The notes under the pieces were generated by a model that ran no database searches, was not told where the DNA came from, and was given only the letters and a program-made list of their open reading frames with translations. The position numbers and the translations under genes were made by a program. A stretch of DNA of 64,000 bases from Thiotrichales bacterium (GTDB lineage: Bacteria > Pseudomonadota > Gammaproteobacteria > JAABTG01). The stretch lies in NCBI GenBank assembly GCA_011389995.1, contig JAABTG010000004.1, positions 1 to 64,000 on the forward strand, in the 5' to 3' direction. Shown piece after piece: positions 8,137-16,579 of the stretch. How positions within the stretch are numbered: position 1 is the first letter of the stretch; each line of letters starts with the position of its first letter.

Positions 8137-9720
8137 GTGAGCAAGCTGCTGGCGAAGAACACCCTGTTGTCGGAGGACGCCGAGGCAGCGGTTTTCCATC
8201 TGGATGGCGTGCTCACCCGCACGCAACCGGTCCACGCCGAGGCGTGGAAGGCCATGTTCGATGAGTTTCTGGCCCGCCATCGGCCCCAGGAACCGCCCTT
8301 CGACAGGGATACAGACTACCACCGCCACGTGGACGGCAAGCCACGCCATGACGGCGTGCGCGGCTTTCTGGAGGCCCGCGGCATCGAATTGCCCGAGGGT
8401 GAACCGGAGGACGAGCCCGGCCGGCCGACGGTCTATGGCCTCGGCAACCGCAAGAACGTCCTGTTCCTGGAGCGGCTGCAACGCAACGGCGTGGAGGTCT
8501 ATGGCGGCGGCGTCGCCCTGGTACGGGCCCTGCGAAAGGCCGGGGTCCCCACTGCGGTGGTGTCCTCCAGCAGCAACTGCGAGGCCGTTTTGGAGGCCGC
8601 CGGCATCGCCGGGCTGTTCGACGTCCGGGTGGATGGCCGCGACCTGCGGCGTCACGGACTGGCCGGCAAGCCGGCGCCGGACATGTTCCTCGAGGCCTTG
8701 GGGCGCCTCGACAGCACGCCGCGCCATGCCATCGCCGTGGAGGATGCCGTTGCCGGCGTCGCCGCGGCGGTGGCGGCCGGCTGTGGCGCCGTCATCGGCG
8801 TCGACCGCAGCGGCGACCCCGAGGCCCTGCGCCACTACGGCGCCCATCTGGTGGTGGCCGACCTCGCCGCGGTGACCGTGGCCGGGCACCGCGCCGCCAC
8901 CAAACCGGTGGCGGAGCTCCCCTGCGCCCTCGACCACCTGGAAGACATCTATCCCGGCGACCATCAGGAACCGGCCCTGTTCCTGGACTACGACGGCACC
9001 CTCACCCCCATCGTCGAGCGCCCCGCCGATGCCGTATTGCCCGATGCCATGGCCGTCGTGCTGCGGCGCCTGGCGGGTATGTGCGAGGTGGCGGTGGTGA
9101 GCGGGCGCGACCTCGCCGACCTGCGCCGGCGGGTGGGCATCGAGGAGCTGTGGTATGCCGGCAGCCACGGTTTCGACATCGCCGGTCCCGGCGGCGAGCA
9201 CACCGCTTACCCGGAGGGTCGCGATTACCTGCCGGCACTGGATGACGCGGAACGGGCGCTGCGGGAGGCGCTGGCCGGAGTAGCCGGCTGCGAGGTGGAG
9301 CGCAAGCGCTTCGCCCTCGCCACCCATTATCGCCGGGTGGCCGCGGGCGAGGTGCCGGCGGTGGAGGGCGTGGTGGAGGACACCCGGGCCGCGCACCCTG
9401 AACTGCGCATATCCCGCGGCAGGCAGGTCATCGAGCTGCAGCCCGACATGGACTGGGACCAGGGCCGCGCCCTCAACTGGCTGATGCGCGCCCTGGACAT
9501 GGATCCCGCGCGCTTCATACCCATCGTCATCGGTGACGACGTCACGGACGAGGATGCCTTCCGCGAGGTCGCCCGGCCCCGGCCGGGGCGCGGCGTCGGT
9601 ATCGTGGTAACCGCCGACGACGGGCGCAGCAGCCGCGCCGACTACTGCCTCGCCGATCCGCGGGCGGTGGGGGTGTTCCTGGAGCGCCTCGCGGACCGCA
9701 TCGAGAGAGACCGGCCATGA
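8137..9720 (+). CDS. otsB: Fusion: beta-phosphoglucomutase-like HAD domain (nucleophile lost) + trehalose-6-phosphate phosphatase
   Basis: The 527-residue protein joins two HAD domains. Residues 1 to about 250 follow beta-phosphoglucomutase: cap residues, VVSSSSNCEAVLEAAGI, GKPAPDMFLEA and AIAVEDAVAGVAAA. Its first motif reads FHLDGVLT, so the expected nucleophile Asp is His21, with Asp23 kept. Residues from about 280 are OtsB, with an intact LDYDGTLTP (Asp near 284 and 286), VVSGRDLADL and IGDDVTDEDAF, and should release trehalose from trehalose-6-phosphate. The GTG at 8137 has GGAG at 6-7 bases. The stop overlaps the start of a GH65 pseudogene. The first domain is likely inactive or altered; the second looks functional. 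Confidence 0.9.
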   Translation: MSKLLAKNTLLSEDAEAAVFHLDGVLTRTQPVHAEAWKAMFDEFLARHRPQEPPFDRDTDYHRHVDGKPRHDGVRGFLEARGIELPEGEPEDEPGRPTVYGLGNRKNVLFLERLQRNGVEVYGGGVALVRALRKAGVPTAVVSSSSNCEAVLEAAGIAGLFDVRVDGRDLRRHGLAGKPAPDMFLEALGRLDSTPRHAIAVEDAVAGVAAAVAAGCGAVIGVDRSGDPEALRHYGAHLVVADLAAVTVAGHRAATKPVAELPCALDHLEDIYPGDHQEPALFLDYDGTLTPIVERPADAVLPDAMAVVLRRLAGMCEVAVVSGRDLADLRRRVGIEELWYAGSHGFDIAGPGGEHTAYPEGRDYLPALDDAERALREALAGVAGCEVERKRFALATHYRRVAAGEVPAVEGVVEDTRAAHPELRISRGRQVIELQPDMDWDQGRALNWLMRALDMDPARFIPIVIGDDVTDEDAFREVARPRPGRGVGIVVTADDGRSSRADYCLADPRAVGVFLERLADRIERDRP

Positions 9721-10172
9721 GCCGCTGGGAGCTGGTCTAAGAGGACTTCGAACCATACCAGGAGGCCCTGCGCGAGGCCCGGTGCGCTTTGGGCAACGGC
9801 TATTTCGCCAGCCGCGGCGCGACGCCCGAGTCCCGCGCCGACGACCTCCATTATCCGGGCACCTGCATCGCCGGCTGCCACGACCGCCTGGAGACGGACA
9901 TCGCCGGGCGCACCGTCGAGAACGAGGACCGGGTGAACGCCCCCCACTGGCTGGTCCTGAGCTTGCGTATGGAGCACGGCGACTGGCTCGACCTGGAGGC
10001 GGTGACCATCCTGAGCTACCGCCAGGAGCTGGACCTCGAGCAGGGCACCTTGGCGCGCACCGTGCGTTTTCGCGACGCCGCCGGCTCGAGTCGTGGGGAT
10101 TGGCGGAGGCACCATGGCCCCTTTGACGCCGGGAGCGGGCTGGACCGCGCCCCCGGGAAAACGCTGATTTAA
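9717..10172 (+). pseudogene. Remnant of a GH65 family (trehalose/kojibiose-type) phosphorylase
   Basis: Translation from the ATG at 9717 gives MSRWELV, then TAA at 9738-9740, then the family pattern in the same frame: EDFEPYQEALREARCALGNGYF, RADDLHYPGTCIAGCHDR and VENEDRVNAPHWL. The likely original codon at the stop was Tyr (TAC). Similarity to GH65 N-terminal domains ends near 10085 at RFRDAAG; the remaining 600 or so residues, including the catalytic barrel, are gone. Its start overlaps the OtsB fusion stop by four bases, the trace of a former operon. GH65 phosphorylases release beta-glucose-1-phosphate, the substrate of the adjacent damaged beta-phosphoglucomutase domain. Confidence 0.88.
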
Positions 10173-10193
10173 TCCCGGAGGAATTAAATCAGC
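10163..10193. repeat. 11-bp perfect AT-rich inverted repeat at the end of the GH65 remnant
   Basis: GCTGATTTAAT and ATTAAATCAGC flank a 9-base loop, CCCGGAGGA. This stretch is far more AT-rich than its surroundings. There is no T tract, so a simple terminator is not clear. It sits where the GH65 gene is cut, so it could mark a deletion or insertion scar, or serve as a two-way terminator between the pseudogene and the convergent regulator gene. Confidence 0.75.
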
Positions 10194-10242
10194 GGCACCC
10201 GGCCCCATACACGGCCGGGGCGGCGAAGACCGCCCCCCAACC

Positions 10243-10953
10243 CTACTGGCACGCCGCCTCCTGCAACTTGCCGGCATCGACCTGATATATCTCCCGGCGC
10301 AGGCCATCACATTTCTGCAGCATCTCGCTGCGCTTGAAGCCGGCGAGGACGCGGCTGATGCTCTCCGGGGTCACGCCGAGGATATCGGCCATCTCGGGAC
10401 CGGAAAGCAGCTGCACCTGGTCGGCGGGCGAGCCGTATTCGACCTCGGCGAGGAATTTCAGCAGCCGCGCCAGACGGGGCTTGATGCCGCCGGTGGAGAA
10501 ATCGGCGATCCAGCGGTCGGCCTGGGCCAGATATTCATGCCACTGGCGCAAAACCCCCATCAGCAGAGCGGGGTCTTCCTGTTGCAGCCGCCGCAATACG
10601 GGCATGGACAGGCACTCCACCTCCACCTTCCCGGTGGCTATGGCGGTGTGGATATAGGGCTGGCCCAAAAGCCCCTCCAGCCCCAGGCTGTCGCCGGGGA
10701 CATGGAGCCGCACGATGCGGGCGCGGCCGTGGGGCAGGTAGCTCAGCAGCTTCACCATGCCACTGCGAATGAGGTAGACCCCCTGGACGTCATCCCCCTG
10801 ATGATAGATGTGATCCTGCGACTGGAAGATACGCTTGTGGCTGGCCGCCAGGGCCGTCCGGGGCCACGGGGAATCGTCCCCGGGGGCCTCGCGTCCGGCA
10901 GGCGATACCGTGTGACTATCTGCAGAGTTCATTATCGTGGTCGATTCCTGCAT
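10243..10953 (-). CDS. Crp/Fnr-family transcriptional regulator, Fnr-type DNA recognition, no Fe-S cysteines
   Basis: The 236-residue protein has a cyclic-nucleotide-binding-like jelly roll (about 40-130: QGDDVQGVYLIRSGMVKLL and HVPGDSLGLEGLLG), a dimer helix (about 133-150) and a winged helix-turn-helix (about 182-215). The recognition helix reads TPESISRVLAGFK, so Glu197, Ser200 and Arg201 match the E..SR triad by which Fnr/Anr read TTGAT. The CRP-type R-E-x-x-x-R set is absent. There is no N-terminal cysteine cluster; the only cysteines are near 114, 215 and 235. The sensor is therefore not a classic [4Fe-4S] centre; a haem (Dnr-like) or other ligand is possible. AGGAGA precedes the ATG. 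It is the obvious candidate to bind the palindromes in this window. Confidence 0.93.
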   Translation of the reverse strand: MQESTTIMNSADSHTVSPAGREAPGDDSPWPRTALAASHKRIFQSQDHIYHQGDDVQGVYLIRSGMVKLLSYLPHGRARIVRLHVPGDSLGLEGLLGQPYIHTAIATGKVEVECLSMPVLRRLQQEDPALLMGVLRQWHEYLAQADRWIADFSTGGIKPRLARLLKFLAEVEYGSPADQVQLLSGPEMADILGVTPESISRVLAGFKRSEMLQKCDGLRREIYQVDAGKLQEAACQ

Positions 10954-11053
10954 CGCTTGCGTCTCCTAATTCAAACCATGGGTTTTCGTTCGAGGTTCAC
11001 TGCGCGCCCGGGGCGGGGCCCCGCGGTGGCGCCGGCAATGAGGCCATCCCGGC

Positions 11054-11263
11054 TCATTGCCTGCCGGACCACATGGCCTCCATCTCGCGCTCGGCCTCCA
11101 GCCAGTCCTCCAGCTCGCCACCGGGGGCGAAGCCCCGCGCCTGGCCGCGGTAGTAGGCGGCGTTGGCGATGTCGTGGTGACGGGCGTCGTTGGTACTGGG
11201 GGTCTGGGTATCCGACAACGTCGCCGGATCGGCCGGTGCAGGCTTTATGGTCTTGGTTTTCAT
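11054..11263 (-). CDS. DUF2934 small protein (69 aa)
   Basis: After about 25 polar residues the chain has the DUF2934 pattern: HHDIANAAYYRGQARGFAPG followed by ELEDWLEAEREM and a terminal WSGRQ. The family is small, predicted helical and of unknown function. AGGGAGC lies about 7 bases before the ATG at 11263. It is upstream of the Crp/Fnr gene in the same direction with a 100-base gap, so shared transcription is possible but not shown. Confidence 0.85.
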   Translation of the reverse strand: MKTKTIKPAPADPATLSDTQTPSTNDARHHDIANAAYYRGQARGFAPGGELEDWLEAEREMEAMWSGRQ

Positions 11264-11522
11264 CGCGTGCTCCCTGGAATGACTGCGGGTTCCGGGCCGG
11301 TGGCCGCCAGGCCGCCGGGCCGTTTTTGAAGTTCGTCACAAGACTAGAACTTCACGGGCCCCGCGAACATTCAGGCGAACACTAAGTAGATACACCTAAG
11401 GTGGGTGTGGATACCGGCGGCGGCAGCACGACACTGCACAAGGGTGGAAAGGGCGAGGGGGTGAGGGCCGCGACGGGCCGGGGGTGAGCATGGGCCGGGC
11501 CGGCGCACCCGCAGCACGGCGG

Positions 11523-11542
11523 CCTTCGGGTCAGGCCGAAGG
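11523..11542 (-). terminator. Hairpin directly after the response-regulator stop
   Basis: CCTTCGG, a six-base loop and CCGAAGG form a perfect stem two bases from the stop codon of the leftward signalling operon. No T tract follows, so its strength is uncertain. The rest of the 281-base gap (11264-11544) holds a small palindrome CACCTAAGGTG at 11393-11403 and two CTAAG repeats 14 bases apart (11382 and 11396), and no gene that I can see. Confidence 0.45.
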
Positions 11543-11544
11543 GG

Positions 11545-12177
11545 TTACGCCAGGCCGCAGTGGTCCGCCATGCGCACCAGGTCGGCCAGGCAGTCCGCGG
11601 CCATCTTGTTCATGACGTGGGTGCGATGGACCTCCACCGTACGGGGGCTGAGGCCCAGGCTTTGGGCGATCTCCTTGTTGGTCAGGCCATCCACCACCAT
11701 CGCCATGACCTCGCGCTCACGGGGGCTGAGGCGGCCATGGCGGTTGCGGACCTCCTCGGCATGGGCCCGTGCCCGCAGGCGTTGGCGGTTGACCTCCAGG
11801 GCCTTGGAGACCGCTTCGACCAGATCGTCCGCCCGCACCGGTTTCTCCAGGAAGTCCACGGCCCCGCCGCGGACGGCGCTCACCGCCCCGGGCACGTCAC
11901 CGTGGCCGGTGAGGAACATCACCGCGAGGTCCACGCCGCGCGTCTTGAGGGCGCTGTGGACCTCGTGACCACTCATACCCGGCATGGCCACGTCCAGCAG
12001 GGCGCAGCCCCTGGCGTTTTCATCCACCGCCGCCAGGAAGGTGGGGCCGTCGGCGAAACAGCGGGTGTTAAAGCCGGCCCCCTCCAGGAACTGGCCCACG
12101 GCCTCGCGCATGGGCTCGTCGTCATCGACGACGAAGACGGTGGGCCCGTCGTCCGCGGCTGTACCGGTGGGGCTCAT
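11545..12177 (-). CDS. FixJ-type response regulator (receiver + LuxR HTH)
   Basis: The 210-residue protein has a receiver domain with the acidic pair VVDDDE, phospho-acceptor Asp62 in LLDVAMPGMSG, Thr in FLTGHGD and Lys in FLEKPV. A GerE/LuxR helix-turn-helix follows (LSPREREVM, LTNKEIAQSLGLSPRTVEVHRTHVMNKM). It should be a DNA-binding transcription regulator phosphorylated by the upstream kinases. Its ATG overlaps the kinase stop by four bases (ATGA), so translation is coupled. It is the last gene of the leftward operon. Its target genes are not visible here. Confidence 0.95.
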   Translation of the reverse strand: MSPTGTAADDGPTVFVVDDDEPMREAVGQFLEGAGFNTRCFADGPTFLAAVDENARGCALLDVAMPGMSGHEVHSALKTRGVDLAVMFLTGHGDVPGAVSAVRGGAVDFLEKPVRADDLVEAVSKALEVNRQRLRARAHAEEVRNRHGRLSPREREVMAMVVDGLTNKEIAQSLGLSPRTVEVHRTHVMNKMAADCLADLVRMADHCGLA

Positions 12178-14849
12178 GTCGCCACGGGCAAGGTGAAGTG
12201 GAACACCCCCCCGGGCCTGTGGGGCTCCACCCACAGCCGCCCGCCCTGGGTCTCGATGAGGCTGCGGCTCACCGACAGGCCCACGCCGAGGCCATACTCC
12301 TTGGTACTGGCGAGGCTGTTGAACACATCTCCGGCTGCTTGCCCATCGATGCCGGGGCCGGAGTCGCACACGCTCACCCGTTCCATGGCACCGTCCCTGA
12401 CGGTCTCGACACGGATACGGCCACCATCCATGCCGGCATCGTGGATGGACTCGATGGCGTTGTTGAGAAGGTTGAATATCACCTGTTCGATATGCACGGT
12501 CACACCCCACAACGGCGGCAGCCCGGCCGCCAGTTCCATGTCGATGGTGATGCCGAAGCGCTCGGCCTTGCCGGTGAGCAGGCCGCAGACATTGCGCACC
12601 CCGGAGTTGATGTCCACCGGCTCATATTTAATCTTGCCCTGCTTCAAGAAGGACCGCAAACGCCGGATGATCTCGGCGCCGCGCACCGCCTGGCCGCTGA
12701 TACGCTCGAGATTGGCGGCCAGGCGCTGGCGGTCCTCCGGCGCCTCCCTCAGCAGCGCGCGACTGGAGTCGGCAAACATGGATATGGCGCCCAGGGGCTG
12801 GTTGAGCTCATGGGCCAGCACCGTGGCCAGCTGGCTGACGGTGTACATGCGCTGCAGGCGCGCCGCTTCCTCGAGGTGGCGGCGCGCCTGTTCCTCGGCC
12901 GCCCGCTGCTCGCTGAAGTCCACGCCGGCGCCGATGAGGTATCGGGCACCGCCCTCGGCGTCCCACATGAGAGTATAGTTCCAACTCACCGGCAGACAGC
13001 TGCCGTCCGCCCCACACCAGCCATGCTCCCCGGCGACCCGCCCCTCCCCTGCCCATACCCGCTGGTGAAGGCGCCGCACCCGGTGGCGCTCGTGGGCCGG
13101 CACCAGGTCCAGCACCGCCATCCCCGCCGCCAGCCGGGCTTCATCGTAGCCGGTCGCCTCCGCGCAGGCGCGGTTGAAGTTCACCACCCGTCCCTCGGCG
13201 TCGACGATGACGATGAGGGCACCCGCCGTATCGAGGATGGTATCGCGAAAACGGCGTTCCTCGGCCAGCCAGGCCGTGCGCTCGGTCACCCGGGCCTCGA
13301 GGTCGGCCTGCAGGTCCACCAGCTCCTGCTCGACCCCCTTGCGCTGGGTGACATCGGCGCTGCAGCCCACCATGCCCATGAACTCGCCGCTGTCGGAGAA
13401 ACGCGGGTGGGCCCAGGACTCCAGCCAGCGCCAGTCGCCGGCGCCACCACGCACCCGCACCTCGGCATGAAAGGGCCGGTGCTCGCGGCAACAGGACATG
13501 AATCCGTCCCCGTAGGCCTCGGCATCGTCCGGGTGCACCACGAGCCGCCAGCCGTCCCCCGCGGCTTCGCTGGCGGTGATGCCGAAGAACTCGAGATAGG
13601 TGCGGTTGACGAAATCCAGGCGGCCCTCGGCATCGTGCACCCAGACTATCAGGGGCAGGCCATCGGCCATGAGCCGGAAACGGGCCTCACTCTCCCGCAG
13701 GGCCGTCTCCGCCGCCTTGCGCGCGGTGATATCCAGGTTCATGCCCAGCCATCCGCGAATATGGCCCCCGTCATCCCGCAGGGGGGTGGCACGGGCGTTG
13801 CTCCAGTGCCACGCCCCCTCTGCCCCGCGCAGCCGGTACTCGGCATTCAGGGGCCGGCCCTCGGCCAGGGCCGACCGCCAGCAGGCGGCCGCGTGGTCGC
13901 GGTCGTCGGGGTGGATCATCTCCAGCCAGCCGTCACCTCGCCAGGCCTCCGGGCCCTGGCCCGTGAAGCCCCGCCAGCTGGGTGAGTCCGCCACCACCTG
14001 GCCGCCCCCATCGGTCTCCCACACGGCCTGGGAGGTGGCTTCCACCAGGGTCCGGAAGCGCTGTTCGCTATCCTCCAGCCGCTGCTCGTCGACCACGCCC
14101 GGGGTGAGGTCGCGGATGGTCAGGAGGATCAGGGGCTCGTGGTCCAGCCGGCGGGCGTTGAGGCTCATGCGGCACCATCCGAGCCCCGGGAAGGTGTGTT
14201 CCACGATGTAATCATCGAAGCTGCGGGCTGCCGGCAGTATGTTCTCCAACAGCCGCCGCAGGGTCGGGATATTCCACTGGCCATCGCCGAGTTCGTAGAG
14301 ATGGGCGCCGAGGGTCTGGGCCGGGGTCACCCGGAACAGGTCGTAGAAGGGCTGGTTGGCGGCGTGTACGCGCAGTTCCGGGGTGAGCACCAGTACCGAC
14401 TCACGCAGGCTGTCGATGAGTTTCTCGGCGAACTCGCGGCGCGCCGCGAGCTCATGATGCAGGCGCTCGTGCTCGGTGATATCTTCGATGGTCAACAACA
14501 GCTCGCCCCCGCCGCCCGCCAGCCGCCGCGCCTGCAGCACGAGGGTACGCCGACCCTGGACGGGGTCGTCCCACTCCAGCCGGTGGTCCACGCCCTCGCC
14601 GTGGCCGCAGGAGGCGCCGCGGAGGGCGCGCTGCAGGGCCGGGCTTGCCCACTGGGCGCCCCCCGCGGCGGACAGCGGGTTGCCCTCCACTTCCGCCGCG
14701 GGGACCCCCAGGAGCGCACACAAGGCCGGGTTGGCATGGCGCACCGTGAGGTCCGGCGCCATCACCGCCAGTGGCTGGCGGATGGCCGCGGCCAAGGCCG
14801 CATCGGGCAGGGCCCGGCCATCCGCAGCCCGCAAGGCCTTCGCGCTCAC
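12174..14849 (-). CDS. Multi-PAS sensor histidine kinase (891 aa)
   Basis: The chain carries about five PAS-like units (near 25-130, 150-260, 280-390, 400-520 and 550-660), with the typical ends ITARKAAE, VTQRKGVE and DFSEQRAAEE. HisKA follows with the phospho-acceptor H-box LAHELNQPLGAI, then HATPase_c with N-box NLLNNAIES and G boxes DSGPGI and GLGVGLSVSRSLIE. No transmembrane segment is seen, so it is a cytoplasmic sensor. The GTG start (14849) overlaps the stop of the upstream kinase by four bases; longer reading frames upstream are only antisense-like sequence. It resembles FixL/TodS-type kinases that pair with FixJ regulators. No clear haem histidine motif was identified. Confidence 0.9.
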   Translation of the reverse strand: MSAKALRAADGRALPDAALAAAIRQPLAVMAPDLTVRHANPALCALLGVPAAEVEGNPLSAAGGAQWASPALQRALRGASCGHGEGVDHRLEWDDPVQGRRTLVLQARRLAGGGGELLLTIEDITEHERLHHELAARREFAEKLIDSLRESVLVLTPELRVHAANQPFYDLFRVTPAQTLGAHLYELGDGQWNIPTLRRLLENILPAARSFDDYIVEHTFPGLGWCRMSLNARRLDHEPLILLTIRDLTPGVVDEQRLEDSEQRFRTLVEATSQAVWETDGGGQVVADSPSWRGFTGQGPEAWRGDGWLEMIHPDDRDHAAACWRSALAEGRPLNAEYRLRGAEGAWHWSNARATPLRDDGGHIRGWLGMNLDITARKAAETALRESEARFRLMADGLPLIVWVHDAEGRLDFVNRTYLEFFGITASEAAGDGWRLVVHPDDAEAYGDGFMSCCREHRPFHAEVRVRGGAGDWRWLESWAHPRFSDSGEFMGMVGCSADVTQRKGVEQELVDLQADLEARVTERTAWLAEERRFRDTILDTAGALIVIVDAEGRVVNFNRACAEATGYDEARLAAGMAVLDLVPAHERHRVRRLHQRVWAGEGRVAGEHGWCGADGSCLPVSWNYTLMWDAEGGARYLIGAGVDFSEQRAAEEQARRHLEEAARLQRMYTVSQLATVLAHELNQPLGAISMFADSSRALLREAPEDRQRLAANLERISGQAVRGAEIIRRLRSFLKQGKIKYEPVDINSGVRNVCGLLTGKAERFGITIDMELAAGLPPLWGVTVHIEQVIFNLLNNAIESIHDAGMDGGRIRVETVRDGAMERVSVCDSGPGIDGQAAGDVFNSLASTKEYGLGVGLSVSRSLIETQGGRLWVEPHRPGGVFHFTLPVAT

Positions 14850-16579
14850 GGCGAGCCCTCGTCGTCCGCCACCGGCAGCGTGAAGTGGAAGACGCCGCCG
14901 GGTGACCGGGGCTCCACCCACAGCCGCCCGCCATAGCTCTCCACCAGGCCGCGGCTGATGCCCAGCCCCACCCCGAGGCCCTGGGCCTTGGTGCTGTAGA
15001 GGGCCTCGAACAGGCGGTCCGCCTGGCCTGGCTCCACGCCGGGGCCGCCATCGGACACGCTCACCCGCACCTCGTCGCCGTCGCGGCACAACGCCACGAC
15101 GATATCCTCACCGTCGCCGTGGACGGCGCCCATGTCCTCCATGGCCTCGATGGCATTGCCGATGAGGTTGAGCAGCACCTGCTCCACGTAGGAGGCGACG
15201 CCGCGTACCGCGGGGATACCGTCCGCCGGTCGCAGCCGCAGGCGCAACCCCAGGGACTCCGCGCGCATCGCCAGCAGGCCGGCGGCACGCTCCACCGCGG
15301 CGGTGAGATCGAAGGGTGCCGGCTCGGCGTCGGCGCCCACGCGCAGGAAATTCCGCATGCGGCGAACCACATCGTCCGCGAAGTGGGCGCTTTCGGCGAT
15401 GCGGTCCAGGTTAGCGGCCAGCCTGTCACGCTCCAGGGATTCCCTTTCCAGCTGCTTGCGGGCGGTGGCCGTGAACATGGTGATGGCCCCGAGGGGCTGC
15501 TTGAGCTCGTGGGCCAGGGCGGAGCCGAGCTCGGCGGCGGTATACAGCCGTTGCATGCGGGCGGCCTCCACCAGCCGCCGGCTGGCCTCGTGCTCGGCGC
15601 TCCGCAGGGCCGTGATGTCGACGCCGGTGGCGATGATGTAACGGCTATGGTCGACGGGGTCCGACACCACATCGTAGTTCCAGTGGAAGAGCCGCGCCAT
15701 GCCGTCGGCGTGGGACCAGTGGCTCTCGTGGCTGAGGGGGGTCTCGCCCGCGGCCAGGCGTGCCAGCAGGTCTTCCACGGCGGGCCGTTCGGCCGGCGGC
15801 ACCAGCTCCAGCCAGCCGCGGGTGCCCTGGTATAAGGAGAAATCGCTGCCCACGGCGGCGGCGCAGGCGCGGTTGTGGCGCCGAACGGCGCCGTCGGCGT
15901 CCAGCACCAGCACCGGTGCCGGCTGGTGCTCGAGGATGGAGTCGGAAAGGGCCCGCTCCCGCTCCAGCTGGGCGGTACGCCGGGCCACCTTGTCCTCCAG
16001 GGTGTCGGCGAGCCGTTGCAGCGAGTCTTCCGCCTGTTTACGCGCGGTGATGTCCGTCAACGCCGAGCGACAGCGCCGCTGCCCGCCGGGGGTGAAGGTA
16101 CTCTCCATCTGTACCGTGATGCGCTGGCCGTCGCTGCGCACCAGTTCCACTTCGCAGACCTCCCTGCCGCTGCCGCTGAAGACCGCCTGGCTGTGGAAAT
16201 AAAAGGTATCCTGGGAATCCGGCGCGAGGAACCGGGTCAGCCTGCCGGCCACCAGGGCCTTGCGATCCAGATGCAGCATCATGGCCATGGTGAGGTTGGC
16301 CTCGACGATGGCGCTGTCCTCCTCCAGGGTGAGGTAGCCCGCGGGGGCAAAATCGTAGAGGTCGGCGTAGCGCTCATAGGCATGGGCGAGCTCGACCTGG
16401 GCCTCGCGCAGGAACTCGTTCTGGATCTCCAGTTCCACCTGGTGAACATGCAGCTCATGGAGCAGCTCCTGGACGTCCGCGGTGGCGATGGTGGGGGTCT
16501 CCCCGGGATGCAGATTGAGGACCTCCTCCGCCCGCACCCGCAGTGCGCTACGCTGCTGCTCCCGCTTCGATTCGGTCAT
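14846..16579 (-). CDS. PAS sensor histidine kinase (577 aa)
   Basis: An N-terminal helical part ends in the LHELHVHQVELEIQNEFLRE motif common in CheB/CheR-linked PAS kinases. Two PAS domains follow (YDFAPAGYLTLEEDSAIVEANL, and APVLVLDADGAVRRHN). The kinase core has H-box LAHELKQPLGAITMF, N-box NLIGNAIEAM, DGGPGV and GLGVGLGISRGLVE. It has no membrane span. The last 25 residues are nearly the same as those of the next kinase (PGGVFHFTLPVA), so the two kinase cores look like duplicates. Start and stop both overlap the neighbours by four bases. The two kinases share one visible response regulator. Confidence 0.92.
   Translation of the reverse strand: MTESKREQQRSALRVRAEEVLNLHPGETPTIATADVQELLHELHVHQVELEIQNEFLREAQVELAHAYERYADLYDFAPAGYLTLEEDSAIVEANLTMAMMLHLDRKALVAGRLTRFLAPDSQDTFYFHSQAVFSGSGREVCEVELVRSDGQRITVQMESTFTPGGQRRCRSALTDITARKQAEDSLQRLADTLEDKVARRTAQLERERALSDSILEHQPAPVLVLDADGAVRRHNRACAAAVGSDFSLYQGTRGWLELVPPAERPAVEDLLARLAAGETPLSHESHWSHADGMARLFHWNYDVVSDPVDHSRYIIATGVDITALRSAEHEASRRLVEAARMQRLYTAAELGSALAHELKQPLGAITMFTATARKQLERESLERDRLAANLDRIAESAHFADDVVRRMRNFLRVGADAEPAPFDLTAAVERAAGLLAMRAESLGLRLRLRPADGIPAVRGVASYVEQVLLNLIGNAIEAMEDMGAVHGDGEDIVVALCRDGDEVRVSVSDGGPGVEPGQADRLFEALYSTKAQGLGVGLGISRGLVESYGGRLWVEPRSPGGVFHFTLPVADDEGSP

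Noticed and set aside
9738-9740. TAA in the GH65 frame as a read-through or recoded codon
   Set aside because: The gene is also cut short after about 120 codons and lacks its catalytic domain, so it is a plain pseudogene.
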